Assembly: GCA_964527585.1 (NCBI GenBank)
Contig: CAZGPE010000001.1
Span: forward strand, 95,251 to 159,250
Reading direction: 5' to 3'
DNA length: 64,000 nucleotides
From: Fimenecus sp964527585
GTDB lineage: Bacteria; Bacillota; Clostridia; Oscillospirales; Acutalibacteraceae
Shown here: positions 1 through 7,655 of the stretch, piece after piece
Position numbering within the stretch: position 1 is the first letter of the stretch
Layout of the letters: each line of letters starts with the position of its first letter
Notes under the pieces: generated by a model
What the model saw: the letters and a program-made list of their open reading frames with translations, nothing else
What the model was told of the DNA's origin: nothing
Databases searched by the model: none
Program-made: the position numbers and the translations under genes

Positions 1-481
1 GCTCGCAGATTTCTCTGTCTTTTTCGAGAACTTTTTTCTTGTTCTGCTCACGCATCGAAACGAGTTTCGCATCAAGCTGTTGATCACCTACGGCAAGTAT
101 CTGCGCCGCAAGAAGAGCCGCATTCACTCCGCCGTTTATCGCAACCGTCGCAACCGGAATACCCGAAGGCATCTGCACGGTCGAAAGAAGCGCATCCATT
201 CCGTCAAGCGCCGCCGATTTGCAGGGAATTCCGATAACGGGAAGCGTTGTGTTTGCGGCAATCGCTCCCGCAAGATGAGCCGCCATTCCCGCAGCTGCGA
301 TTAAAACACCGTAGCCGTTTTCTTTTGCATTACGGGTAAATTCGGCTGCCTGTTCGGGCGTTCTGTGTGCCGAATAAACATGAACCGTATATTCCACCGA
401 AAGTGTATCAAGCATATCGGTGCATTTTCGGATAATGGGTAAATCGCTGTCGCTTCCCATTATAATTCCGACTTTTTTCAT
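1..481 (-). CDS. purE: 5-(carboxyamino)imidazole ribonucleotide mutase PurE (3' end cut by window)
   Basis: The frame starts at ATG 481-479 (MKKVGIIMGSDSDLP) and is still open at base 1, giving about 160 residues, so only the last few may be missing. PurE converts N5-CAIR to CAIR in de novo purine synthesis in the cytoplasm. Visible family marks are the N-terminal GSDSD phosphate-binding motif, the SAHRTPE motif around residue 40, and a central GMAAHLAG segment. A GGAGG-type ribosome site (AAGGAGG on the minus strand, 488-494) precedes the ATG. The gene sits directly behind a ZTP-type riboswitch with an overlapping terminator, so expression should rise when the purine intermediate ZMP/ZTP accumulates. 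Neighbouring pur genes would lie off the left edge. Confidence 0.95.
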   Translation of the reverse strand, partial: MKKVGIIMGSDSDLPIIRKCTDMLDTLSVEYTVHVYSAHRTPEQAAEFTRNAKENGYGVLIAAAGMAAHLAGAIAANTTLPVIGIPCKSAALDGMDALLSTVQMPSGIPVATVAINGGVNAALLAAQILAVGDQQLDAKLVSMREQNKKKVLEKDREICE

Positions 482-510
482 CAAAATTCCTCCTTAAAAT
501 CAACAAAAAC

Positions 511-552
511 AAAAAGGGCACACTTAACCCTTTTATCAGGTTAAATGTGCCC
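511..552 (-). terminator. Riboswitch-controlled intrinsic terminator before purE
   Basis: On the minus strand the bases GGGCAC...GGTTAA...GTGTGCCC form a 14-bp hairpin followed by TTTTT. Its 5' arm includes the terminal CTGGGCA of the upstream aptamer, so ligand binding and terminator formation should be mutually exclusive. That is a normal expression platform for this riboswitch class. Confidence 0.85.
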
Positions 553-622
553 AGACGGTCGGCTTATATATACCAAATTATTCCTTGTTCCCCTGTGGTG
601 CTCCACATACTCCGTCAGTCGC
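547..622 (-). ncRNA. ZMP/ZTP (pfl-type) riboswitch aptamer
   Basis: Reading the minus strand, the leader has GACTGACGG, then a short TGTGG/CCACA hairpin, then a linker, then CCGACCGTCTGGGCA. The 5' GACGG pairs with the 3' CCGTC, and the invariant CTGGGCA tail is typical of the pfl/ZTP class. The class senses ZMP/ZTP and switches on purine and one-carbon genes, which fits purE directly downstream. The call is from remembered consensus, not a covariance search. Confidence 0.85.
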
Positions 623-649
623 AAGAAACCTAAAACTCGGTATGTATAA

Positions 650-679
650 AGTATACCATATCCTCAGGCGGTTAGTCAA
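650..679 (-). promoter_or_regulatory. Sigma-A-type promoter of the purE leader
   Basis: On the minus strand TTGACT (674-679) is followed after 18 bases by TATACT (650-655). Transcription would begin near 643 and run into the riboswitch. Confidence 0.75.
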
Positions 680-750
680 GAATTAACGCCTTGCAAACGG
701 ATGGTTACTTTCATAATTTTCAACAAAAAACGACTCTCTTTTTTGTCTAT

Positions 751-1059
751 TTACACTACTAAAAACGAAAGCAGAAATACGGACATACAACATCCGATTG
801 CAACAATAAAAAGGTTGCCCGTAAAATATGAAAGAAGTATTCCCACAATCAGCGCCGCCGCTCCCGTAAGAGTGCTTCCCGTTGCCGAAAGTATCGCAGG
901 GAAAGTCATTACCGTAAGCGTAACATAGGGTATGTAATAAAGCAGAGAACGGATAAATCTGTTTTTGATCGGTTTTCTCATTACGGTCATCGGCAAAGTT
1001 CTCAAAAGATAACTGACTCCCGCCATAATGAATATATATATGTATACATTTCCGCTCAC
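751..1059 (-). CDS. azlD: AzlD-family branched-chain amino acid export subunit
   Basis: A 102-residue, almost entirely hydrophobic protein with about four membrane segments, the usual size for AzlD. AzlD partners with AzlC to export branched-chain amino acids and analogues. The pairing with the AzlC homologue is the main evidence: its ATG overlaps the azlC stop as ATGA (1056-1059), which implies translational coupling. An LRTLP motif near residue 20 fits the family. An overlapping 127-residue frame (683-1066) is a shadow. An A/T-only stem with a T run lies downstream, but no convincing terminator is seen before the purE promoter. Confidence 0.85.
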   Translation of the reverse strand: MSGNVYIYIFIMAGVSYLLRTLPMTVMRKPIKNRFIRSLLYYIPYVTLTVMTFPAILSATGSTLTGAAALIVGILLSYFTGNLFIVAIGCCMSVFLLSFLVV

Positions 1060-1790
1060 TTTTCATCCCCCTTTTCTTCGTCGTTTATCGGAAATACCAA
1101 CGCAGCGATAACCGAAAGAACAACGGTAAGGATAATCACTCTCATACTTTCCGAAATTTTCGAAAACAGCGGAATCAAAACCGAAACTCCGCTCACGGCA
1201 AAACTCGCTATCACCACCGCAGCGATTTTTTTATCTTTTCTGCAAGGCGGAATAACAACCGCCAAAAGCATAGCATACGCCGCAACCGAAAGTGCGGTTG
1301 TAATTCTGATGGGAAGAATATTTCCGAGAATTATTCCGAACGCTCCGCCCAAAGACCACATCGGCAGTGCTACCGTAAACGCTCCGTACATATACGAAGG
1401 CTTTATATAGCCGGGATAGGCAACCGCCAAAGCGAAAAGTTCGTCCGTTAAATCAAATCCGATAAGAAAACGGTGATACAAAGGTGTATTCGGTGAAAAT
1501 TTTTGGCTCATCGTACAACTCATAAGAATATATCTTGCGTTTGTAACAAGAATTATAAGCGCCATCGTAACATAAGCCGTGTTTTCGGCAATTGCGGAAA
1601 TACCGGCAACTTCACCCGCAGACGCATTGTTGAAAAAGCCCATAAGTAAGCCCTGCCAAGCAGTCATGCCGATATTTTTCGCCGCTATTCCGATAGAAAA
1701 CGAAACGGCAAAATACCCTAAACCGATCGGTATTGCATCCTTCATTCCGTTGAAAAACGGCTTTTTTAATGTACGGGCCAAATCCGTCAT
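1056..1790 (-). CDS. azlC: AzlC-family branched-chain amino acid permease
   Basis: 244 residues with six or seven predicted membrane segments. The N-terminal stretch with AIPIGLGYFAVSFSIG, and NNASAGEVAGI around residues 55-65, are typical of AzlC (DUF/Pfam AzlC). With AzlD it forms a two-component exporter of branched-chain amino acids in the plasma membrane. The start ATG at 1790 has a GAGGTG ribosome site nine bases upstream. It is the first gene of a two-gene unit. No regulator (AzlB/Lrp type) is adjacent, and the upstream DNA is gene-free for 900 bases. Confidence 0.9.
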   Translation of the reverse strand: MTDLARTLKKPFFNGMKDAIPIGLGYFAVSFSIGIAAKNIGMTAWQGLLMGFFNNASAGEVAGISAIAENTAYVTMALIILVTNARYILMSCTMSQKFSPNTPLYHRFLIGFDLTDELFALAVAYPGYIKPSYMYGAFTVALPMWSLGGAFGIILGNILPIRITTALSVAAYAMLLAVVIPPCRKDKKIAAVVIASFAVSGVSVLIPLFSKISESMRVIILTVVLSVIAALVFPINDEEKGDEK

Positions 1791-2011
1791 TTCTTCACCT
1801 CTTCCAAAACGAAATAACCGAACAGCAGAACCGTTCGATTATTTTATAATACTATTCTACTAAATAAAAGCGGTTTTGTAAACAACGAAATGAATATGTG
1901 TTTATTATTTTCGACCGAATTTTTATTACCGATCGGGAATTGTTTTTTGCATTAACCGTCATTATTTTTTTCAAATTTATCGCCGTTATTTTATAAAAAC
2001 ACAACCCATAA

Positions 2012-2105
2012 GAACGGCGTTCCGCCGCCCGTAATTTCATTTTTTATCCCGATTTTCCAAAAAAGCCTACCCGTAGGGGCGGCGTTTCGCCGCCCGTAAG
2101 AAACA
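2012..2105 (+). repeat. GC hairpin repeat block, two units (forward)
   Basis: Two units whose cores GGCGTTCCGCC (from 2016) and GGCGTTTCGCC (from 2081) lie 65 bases apart. Each core is an inverted repeat of GGGCGGCG and CGCCGCCC around a three-base loop. The second copy has the full CCGTAGGGGCGGCG form. Confidence 0.85.
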
Positions 2106-2181
2106 TAAATCACAAAAAGATAAACGCCGTTTCCCTCAATTGCATTTTTGTGGGAGATTAACGAAAACTCAATTTTTTATA

Positions 2182-2503
2182 ACCCGATAATACGATGTAT
2201 CGGTAAATGCGGGCGGCGGAACGCCGCCCCCACGGGTGTGTGCGAAACCGTAATTTTGCGGTTATATAAAATTTCGGGCGGCGGAACGCCGCCCCTACGA
2301 GTGTGTGCGAAGCCGTAAATTTGCGGTTATATAAATTTTCGGGCGGCGGAACGCCGTCCCTACGAGTGTGTGCAATACCGTAAATTTGCGGTTGCATAAA
2401 AATTCGGGCGGCGAAACGCCGCCCCTACGGGTGTGTACGAAACCGTAAATTTGCGGCTACATAAAATTTCGGGCGGCGGAACGCCGCCCCTACGGTTATA
2501 TTT
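2182..2503 (-). repeat. 65-bp tandem hairpin array, five units (reverse)
   Basis: GGGCGGCG cores start at exactly 2211, 2276, 2341, 2406 and 2471, a strict 65-base period. Each unit has an 8-bp GC stem (GGGCGGCG, loop GAA or AAA, CGCCGCCC), then CTACG, GTGTGTGCGA and a second, AT-rich near-palindrome (AACCG, TAAATTT, GCGGTT). The array is preceded by GATGTATCGGTAAATGC, which recurs at the second locus near 17340. Confidence 0.9.
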
Positions 2504-2619
2504 AATTTGCAATTGTAATTTATTGCGGAATTTTGCCGAAAATTTGTGCCGATTTCTTTTCGAACGCAAAAAAAGTTGAATTTTTTGTGCTTTTAGCACA
2601 AATTTTTTGTGTTTTTCGC

Positions 2620-2648
2620 TTAACTTTTGCATTTTTATGTGTTATAAT
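2620..2648 (+). promoter_or_regulatory. Promoter of the cytidylate-kinase-like gene
   Basis: TTAACT (2620-2625), 17-base spacer, TATAAT (2643-2648), about 40 bases before the start codon at 2695. Confidence 0.65.
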
Positions 2649-2694
2649 AACAAAAAAATTACAGATTTCAATACAAAGAAAAGGGAGTGTTGAT

Positions 2695-3297
2695 ATGAAA
2701 GAAAACCTCATTATTACCCTCAGCAGAGAATACGGAAGCGGAGGACACGACATCGGCGAACTTTTAGCGAAAAAGCTCAATGTTCCTTTTTATGACAAAA
2801 AAATAATCGACAAAGCCGCTGAAAAAACAGGACTTACCGCCGATTTCATAGCAGAACACGAACAGAGATATACAAGCTCTCTTATGTTCAATCTCGCAAT
2901 GGGAAATTACAGCCGTACCGGTGAATTACCGCTTCACGACAAAATCGACATCGTAGAAAGCGATATAATCCGTGATTATGCCGCAAACGGTTCGTGCGTT
3001 ATCGTCGGAAGATGTGCCGATTATGTGCTTGAAAACGATTTCGAATGTTTGAATGTTTTCATCTATGCCGACGATGTGTGCAAGGTAAAAAGAATTGCCG
3101 ACAAATATGCTCTCGAACCGAAAAAAGCCGAAAAGCAGGTTAAAGAAGTTAACCGTTCCCGTTCAAAGCACTACAATTATTTCTCCGGCAAGATTTGGGG
3201 CGACAGAAGAAACTACAATCTTATGATAAATTCTTCGAGTTTCACTCCCGAACAGTGTGTTGAAATGATAATCAACGCAGCGGAAAATCTTAAATAA
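2695..3297 (+). CDS. Cytidylate-kinase-like family protein
   Basis: 200 residues from ATG 2695, chosen because GGGAG lies nine bases upstream. A longer open frame from 2533 runs through the promoter and is not used. The N-terminus reads ITLSREYGSGGHDIGELLAKKLNVPFYDKKII, the degenerate P-loop and following helix of the AAA/cytidylate-kinase-like family (Pfam Cytidylate_kin2). IVGRCADYVLE near residue 103 is also typical. Many such proteins occur in gut Clostridia, and their substrate is usually not established. True CMP kinase (Cmk) has GPAGSGKS, absent here. The gene is monocistronic with its own promoter and terminator. Confidence 0.8.
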   Translation: MKENLIITLSREYGSGGHDIGELLAKKLNVPFYDKKIIDKAAEKTGLTADFIAEHEQRYTSSLMFNLAMGNYSRTGELPLHDKIDIVESDIIRDYAANGSCVIVGRCADYVLENDFECLNVFIYADDVCKVKRIADKYALEPKKAEKQVKEVNRSRSKHYNYFSGKIWGDRRNYNLMINSSSFTPEQCVEMIINAAENLK

Positions 3298-3308
3298 TCC
3301 GAAATTTG

Positions 3309-3338
3309 AAAATCCCCCTTGAAAAAGGGGGATTTTTT
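3309..3338 (+). terminator. Intrinsic terminator of the cytidylate-kinase-like gene
   Basis: AAATCCCCCTT / AAGGGGGATTT stem with a GAAA loop followed by a run of seven T. It lies twelve bases after the stop. Confidence 0.9.
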
Positions 3339-3357
3339 TCGCCTTATTAAATCCGTT

Positions 3358-3597
3358 TCAGACTTCTCGAAACATTGAAGCCGCCGATTCCTTTGTTGCG
3401 TACTCTGCAACATTTAACACTTCGTATTTTGAAGTTTTCTCTCCGAAGCGTATTTCGATTATATCACCGACTTTTACATCATAAGACGCCCTTGCGATTT
3501 TTCCGTTTACGGTTACATGCTTTGCGTCGCATACTTCATTGGCAACGGTTCTGCGTTTAATTATCCTTGAAATTTTAAGGTACTTATCAAGTCTCAT
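3358..3597 (-). CDS. rqcP: RqcP-type S4-domain RNA-binding protein
   Basis: 79 residues, nearly all one S4 RNA-binding domain: MRLDKYLKISRIIKRRTVANEVCDA followed by VTVNGK and VGDIIEI. Size and sequence match RqcP (YabO/Hsp15 family), which binds stalled 50S subunits with peptidyl-tRNA and helps RqcH add C-terminal alanine tails in bacterial ribosome quality control. The gene order SpoVB-like, MazG, HU, RqcP mirrors the yabM-yabN-yabO region of Bacillus. A GGAGG site lies nine bases before the ATG. The HU terminator just upstream suggests separate or read-through expression. Confidence 0.88.
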   Translation of the reverse strand: MRLDKYLKISRIIKRRTVANEVCDAKHVTVNGKIARASYDVKVGDIIEIRFGEKTSKYEVLNVAEYATKESAASMFREV

Positions 3598-3648
3598 AAA
3601 AATGGCCTCCGCCGGTTTGTTTTTTTATATTGTAACACAAAAGAAGAC

Positions 3649-3682
3649 AAAAAAACAGAGGAAGATGTTAAATCTTCCTCTG
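3649..3682 (-). terminator. Intrinsic terminator after hup
   Basis: Minus-strand CAGAGGAAGAT / ATCTTCCTCTG stem with a five-base loop, followed by seven T. Confidence 0.9.
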
Positions 3683-3698
3683 AGAAGGTCAAAAACAA

Positions 3699-3971
3699 TT
3701 ATTTAACAGCGTCTTTAAGAGCCTTGCCTGCTTTGAATGCGGGAACTTTTGAAGCTGCGATTGTCATTGCTTCACCTGTCTTGGGATTGCGTCCCTGTTT
3801 AGCTGCACGAGCACGAACTTCAAATGTGCCGAAACCTACGAGCTGAACTTTATCTCCGTTTGCAAGAGCTTCGGAAACTGCTTCGAATACTGCCGAAACC
3901 GCTGCATCTGCGTCTTTCTTTGAGAGTTCTGCTTTTGCAGCTACTGCTGCGATAAGATCTGTCTTATTCAT
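3699..3971 (-). CDS. hup: HU-family DNA-binding protein
   Basis: 90 residues from ATG 3971 (MNKTDLIAAVAAKAELSKKDA), with GGAGG eight to nine bases upstream. The frame is open further, but that extension runs into mazG and has no ribosome site. It shows the standard HU fold: an N-terminal dimerization helix pair, VQLVGFGTFEVRARAAKQGRNPKTG as the DNA-binding beta-arm, and a C-terminal helix. HU is a small dimeric nucleoid protein that bends DNA nonspecifically. It lies between mazG (55 bases upstream) and rqcP and has a strong terminator. Confidence 0.97.
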   Translation of the reverse strand: MNKTDLIAAVAAKAELSKKDADAAVSAVFEAVSEALANGDKVQLVGFGTFEVRARAAKQGRNPKTGEAMTIAASKVPAFKAGKALKDAVK

Positions 3972-4026
3972 TTTTGTGTCCTCCGTTTTTATAAAAACTT
4001 TTTTATTTCCAAAAGTGCAAGCACTT

Positions 4027-4836
4027 TTATTTGGACTTGGTTTCCGCCTTCGCACAGTTCCAAAGTTCATCGAGAACTTCAAGTGAAGCGGATTTCATAT
4101 CAATTTTCTTTTCTTCGGCAAGGCGTTCGACAACGGAAAACCGTTTAAGGAACTTGTCCGCCGAAACAGTCAGCGCTTCTTCGGGATCAACCTTCATAAA
4201 TCTTGAAACATTAACCGCAGAGAAGAGCAAATCTCCCATTTCTTCGAGTATATTTTCCGAATCGGAACTTTCAAAAGCCGATTTTAACTCGGAAATTTCC
4301 TCATCGAGTTTGTCAAAAGCGCCTTCGACACTGTCCCAGTCGAAGCCGACTTTAGAAGCCTTTTCCTGAATTTTAGCACTTCTCATAAGCGCCGGCAATT
4401 CACGGGGTACCGAAAGCATTTTATCCGTCTGCGTTTTACGGTTCTTGCTGTCGGATTTAATCTTTTCCCAGTTTACGAGGACTTCGGCACTTGAACCCAC
4501 ATTGACATTTCCGAAAACATGGGGATGGCGTTCAATCATTTTCTTACAAACGCCGTCGCATACATCGTCGAAATCGAACCGGCCGTCCTCTTTTGCGATT
4601 TGAGAATGGAAAACAACCTGAAGAAGAACATCACCGAGTTCTTCCGTAAGAAGACCGTCGTCTTTTTTGTTAATCGCTTCGATAACTTCATAGGTTTCTT
4701 CGATGAGCGATTTACGGATTGATTCGTGAGTTTGTTCCCTATCCCACGGACAGCCGTTTTCCGAACGTAGAAGTCCGATAATTTCACGCAAATCATCAAT
4801 ACCGTATTTTGATTTTAATTCAAATTCAACTGCCAT
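4027..4836 (-). CDS. mazG: Nucleoside triphosphate pyrophosphohydrolase MazG
   Basis: 269 residues with two tandem MazG domains. The first begins near residue 20 with LLRSENGCPWDREQTHESIR and has the metal-binding EETYEVIEAI and EELGDVLLQVVFHSQIA segments. The second is around residues 170-225 with EEMGDLLFSAVNVSRF. MazG hydrolyses NTPs, including non-canonical ones, to NMP and pyrophosphate. Bacillus YabN carries an extra N-terminal tetrapyrrole-methylase domain that is missing here, so this is the short E. coli-like form. It starts 26 bases after the SpoVB-like gene and is probably cotranscribed with it. Confidence 0.93.
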   Translation of the reverse strand: MAVEFELKSKYGIDDLREIIGLLRSENGCPWDREQTHESIRKSLIEETYEVIEAINKKDDGLLTEELGDVLLQVVFHSQIAKEDGRFDFDDVCDGVCKKMIERHPHVFGNVNVGSSAEVLVNWEKIKSDSKNRKTQTDKMLSVPRELPALMRSAKIQEKASKVGFDWDSVEGAFDKLDEEISELKSAFESSDSENILEEMGDLLFSAVNVSRFMKVDPEEALTVSADKFLKRFSVVERLAEEKKIDMKSASLEVLDELWNCAKAETKSK

Positions 4837-4862
4837 AATAACCGCAACTTTCTTTTTATATT

Positions 4863-6650
4863 CTAACCTATAAATCCATATTTTGCAAGTGTTTTGGCGA
4901 TTTTTTCGCCTTTGGGAAGCATAATTATATCTTCTTTTGCTATTCCGTTTATCAAAAGCATTGAAACGAAGTAAATTATGACCGCAAAAACGACCGCAAT
5001 CGCCGTTGCGATGATGTTTGTAATCGAATGTGCGCCGGCATATATTTCGGGAAGCACGGCATTAAATATACCGAAACTTGTTCTTGCGGCAACACCGCAG
5101 AGAATACTGCAAACAAGAGGTTTCACGAAAACCGACATATAATCAATCTTAACTTTAGCCGTTTTTATAAGCGCAACGAGATTTATCGCAACGATAATCG
5201 TATAGCACACTACCGTTCCGACAACCGCACCATTTATATTAAATCTCGGAATACCGATGAAGATATAGTTGACAATAACTTTCGCTATCGCTCCGACCGA
5301 AAGGGAAATAACGGGGACTTTCGCTTTGCCGAGTGCCTGAAGCATATTTGTCATCGGCTGTGAAAGAGACATAAGGAAAATCGTATATCCGTAAGCCGCC
5401 ATAATCGGAGCCGCAATCGAAACCGCTTCGGCGGAATTTCCCGTTTCATACATCATTTGAAGTATCGGATAAGCAAGCACGCCCATACCTATTCCGGCGG
5501 GAAGAGAAAACATCATTGTTATTCTAAGCACCGATTCGACCGAATTTTTAAGCGCTTTTTTATCTTTGAGCGCCCACGCCGACGAAAGTGCGGGAATCGC
5601 ACTTACACCGAGGGTCATTGTAATCGACGGAATAAGGTTCTTAAAGTCGAGCGACATCGTATATGCGCCGTAAAGATACTTCGGAATATCTTCATCAAGA
5701 ATATTCGACAGCGCAAGTTCCACGCTGTAAAGATTTTTTATGTAATCGAGATTTCCCGAAATCATTGTCGCAAGCCTGTTTTGAATTGTCATCGAGTCAA
5801 TAAGATTTGTAACACTGAAAACAAGCGAAGACGCAACAACGGGAATCGCAAGACCGATAATCGACTTTGCGATTGTTTTCGATGAAGCCGGTTTCGGAGA
5901 AGCGGTAAGTTCCGCCTTGGTTATGCCGTCGCCTTTGCGTTTATGAAGTATGATCATATATATCATACCGATAATCGTACCGACCGTAACGCCGATTGCC
6001 GCAGCAGCAGCCGCATAAGGATAAATCGCAGAGGAAAGTTCAGCCTGAGTGGTTACGGTTTTTCCGTAAACCGTAAGTCCCTGCTCATATCTCGAATAAC
6101 CGTAAGAAATCGAAAACTTCGCACAGGCAAGTCCGAATATTACCTTTCCGACAGCTTCCCAAACTTCCGACATCGCAGTCGGAGTCATATTTCTCATTCC
6201 GTTATAATATCCTCTGTATATCGACATTATACAGCAGAAGAAAATCGACGGCGTAATTGCGATTATCGCCGGTATCGCTTCAAGGCTTTTCGCAAGATAT
6301 GCATAAGGATAAGCCAATAAAAGCAAAAGCACCGTTCCGCCTATACCGGTTATTAAAAACAGCCTTGCCGCCACCTTGAAGGTCATACGGACATCACGGT
6401 AACGCTTAAGCGCCATCTGAGAAGATACCATCTTCGAAATCGCAACGGGCAATCCCGCCATTGAAATCGTATAGACAGGTATATAAAGATTGTATGCCGA
6501 GTCGAAATATCCTCTTCCTACGGCACCGACCATATTCGAAAGCGGTATTTTATAAAGAATACCGATTATTTTTACTATCAATGTAGCGGCTGCAAGCACC
6601 ATCGCACCGTTAAGAAGCGACTGGCTTTTGCGCTTTGTCTGATTAGCCAA
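4863..6650 (-). CDS. SpoVB/MurJ-like polysaccharide flippase (MOP superfamily)
   Basis: 595 residues with about 14 membrane segments. The N-terminus LLNGAMVLAAATLIVKIIGILYKIPLSNMVG is the classic start of the PST/SpoVB branch of the MOP superfamily. Members flip lipid-linked glycans across the membrane. SpoVB acts in spore cortex synthesis and YabM/Amj-type relatives in envelope synthesis. The start is TTG 6650 with GGGGTG five bases upstream; no ATG is better placed. The gene leads the set SpoVB-like, mazG, hup, rqcP, as in Bacillus yabMNO. Sequence alone cannot say which substrate it moves. Confidence 0.88.
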   Translation of the reverse strand: MANQTKRKSQSLLNGAMVLAAATLIVKIIGILYKIPLSNMVGAVGRGYFDSAYNLYIPVYTISMAGLPVAISKMVSSQMALKRYRDVRMTFKVAARLFLITGIGGTVLLLLLAYPYAYLAKSLEAIPAIIAITPSIFFCCIMSIYRGYYNGMRNMTPTAMSEVWEAVGKVIFGLACAKFSISYGYSRYEQGLTVYGKTVTTQAELSSAIYPYAAAAAAIGVTVGTIIGMIYMIILHKRKGDGITKAELTASPKPASSKTIAKSIIGLAIPVVASSLVFSVTNLIDSMTIQNRLATMISGNLDYIKNLYSVELALSNILDEDIPKYLYGAYTMSLDFKNLIPSITMTLGVSAIPALSSAWALKDKKALKNSVESVLRITMMFSLPAGIGMGVLAYPILQMMYETGNSAEAVSIAAPIMAAYGYTIFLMSLSQPMTNMLQALGKAKVPVISLSVGAIAKVIVNYIFIGIPRFNINGAVVGTVVCYTIIVAINLVALIKTAKVKIDYMSVFVKPLVCSILCGVAARTSFGIFNAVLPEIYAGAHSITNIIATAIAVVFAVIIYFVSMLLINGIAKEDIIMLPKGEKIAKTLAKYGFIG

Positions 6651-6681
6651 TGAAACACCCCGTTTTCATACATTAAAATAT

Positions 6682-6710
6682 AAAATATCATTTAAGCGAT
6701 GAATTGTCAA
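6682..6710 (-). promoter_or_regulatory. Promoter of the SpoVB-like gene
   Basis: Minus-strand TTGACA (6705-6710), 17-base spacer, TATTTT (6682-6687). The -35 abuts the stop codon of the upstream nucleoside kinase gene. Confidence 0.75.
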
Positions 6711-7634
6711 TCATCCTATAAACTCCCTGAGCAGCGAATCGTCGGGAACAAGACTTTCATCAATACTTTCAAACTGTTTAAGAGCGTAAATCAACCGTTT
6801 CGCATCATGTGTGTATTTTTCGCTCAGTTGACTGTTTTCAAGCATACTTATCGCTTTATCCTTAAAAAGACACGGCTCGCAAAGATGTATCGAGTTAATT
6901 CTGATGTCCGCCATATCTTCGTAAGGGAACAGATACTTATCTTCACCCACACAGACATTTTCCCAAAGCATATATGTGTTTTCGACCGAACTCGCTCTGA
7001 AATTGTAATCTCTGATAAGACGCCTGATAAAACGGAGATTTCTCTTGTTGAGAATTATTTTTCCGTTCCTGTCATATATTCTCGAAGAAACACTGACATA
7101 AATTTTAAGCATTTTAAGACCTTCGAGACTGCTTGTTACAATCGGATTGAGTGCGTGCAATCCCTCAACGATAACGGCATCGTTTTCACCGAGAGTTATT
7201 TGTCTGTATGTTTGCTTTCTCGAACCTGTCGTAAAGTCGAATATCGGCAAGCGTGTCTCTTTTCCTTCCATAAGACTTTTAAGCGTTTCGGAAAGAAGAG
7301 GCAAATCAAGTGCGTAAACGGTTTCGAAATCGGGCGTTCCTTCTTCGTAACCGGGAATATCGGTTCGGTCCTTGTAAAAATCGTCAAGCGACACAACATA
7401 GGTTTTCATGCCCAAAGAAGTAAAAGTCCGTGCCATCTTGTTTGCCGTCGTGGTTTTACCCGATGCCGACGGACCGGCAAGCATAATAATTTCTCTTCCC
7501 GTATCGTCGAGAACCTTTTCCGCTATATTGTTGATTATGTTGCGATAGCGAAGTTCCGCACGGGCGACAAGCGCTTGCGGATTTTCCCTTGCGAGAGAGT
7601 TTATATATTCGATTCTGTTATTGCTGTTTGACAT
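6711..7634 (-). CDS. Uridine-kinase-like nucleoside kinase
   Basis: 307 residues. A Walker A motif GPSASGKTT sits at residues 54-62, after a roughly 50-residue N-terminal helical region, and VSLDDFYKDR near residue 80 matches the nucleoside-binding segment of uridine kinases. VIVEGLHALNP near 155 corresponds to the Walker B/lid region. Clostridial members of this phosphoribulokinase/uridine-kinase branch are annotated as nucleoside kinase, and their preferred substrate is not certain. GAGGCGG lies five bases before ATG 7634. It is the last gene of the recJ-relA block, 21 bases after hemZ, with no terminator visible before the next promoter. Confidence 0.85.
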   Translation of the reverse strand: MSNSNNRIEYINSLARENPQALVARAELRYRNIINNIAEKVLDDTGREIIMLAGPSASGKTTTANKMARTFTSLGMKTYVVSLDDFYKDRTDIPGYEEGTPDFETVYALDLPLLSETLKSLMEGKETRLPIFDFTTGSRKQTYRQITLGENDAVIVEGLHALNPIVTSSLEGLKMLKIYVSVSSRIYDRNGKIILNKRNLRFIRRLIRDYNFRASSVENTYMLWENVCVGEDKYLFPYEDMADIRINSIHLCEPCLFKDKAISMLENSQLSEKYTHDAKRLIYALKQFESIDESLVPDDSLLREFIG

Positions 7635-7655
7635 CGTGCCGCCTCATTGTAAATT

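Larger units (their letters stand above)
1791..2619. other. Gene-free intergenic region with hairpin repeats
   Basis: About 830 bases without a credible gene. The first 200 bases are AT-rich and featureless. The rest is occupied by two blocks of GC-rich hairpin repeats in opposite orientation (listed separately). Short frames here encode GVPPPE-like strings that simply translate the repeats. Confidence 0.7.

Noticed and set aside
2211..2503. Regularly spaced repeats as a CRISPR array
   Set aside because: The whole 65-base period is conserved, including the part that would be spacer; there are no unique spacers and no cas genes.
2158..2632. Frames encoding GVPPPE/AAFRRP-like proteins
   Set aside because: They are translations of the hairpin repeats, with no ribosome sites and no conserved protein features.
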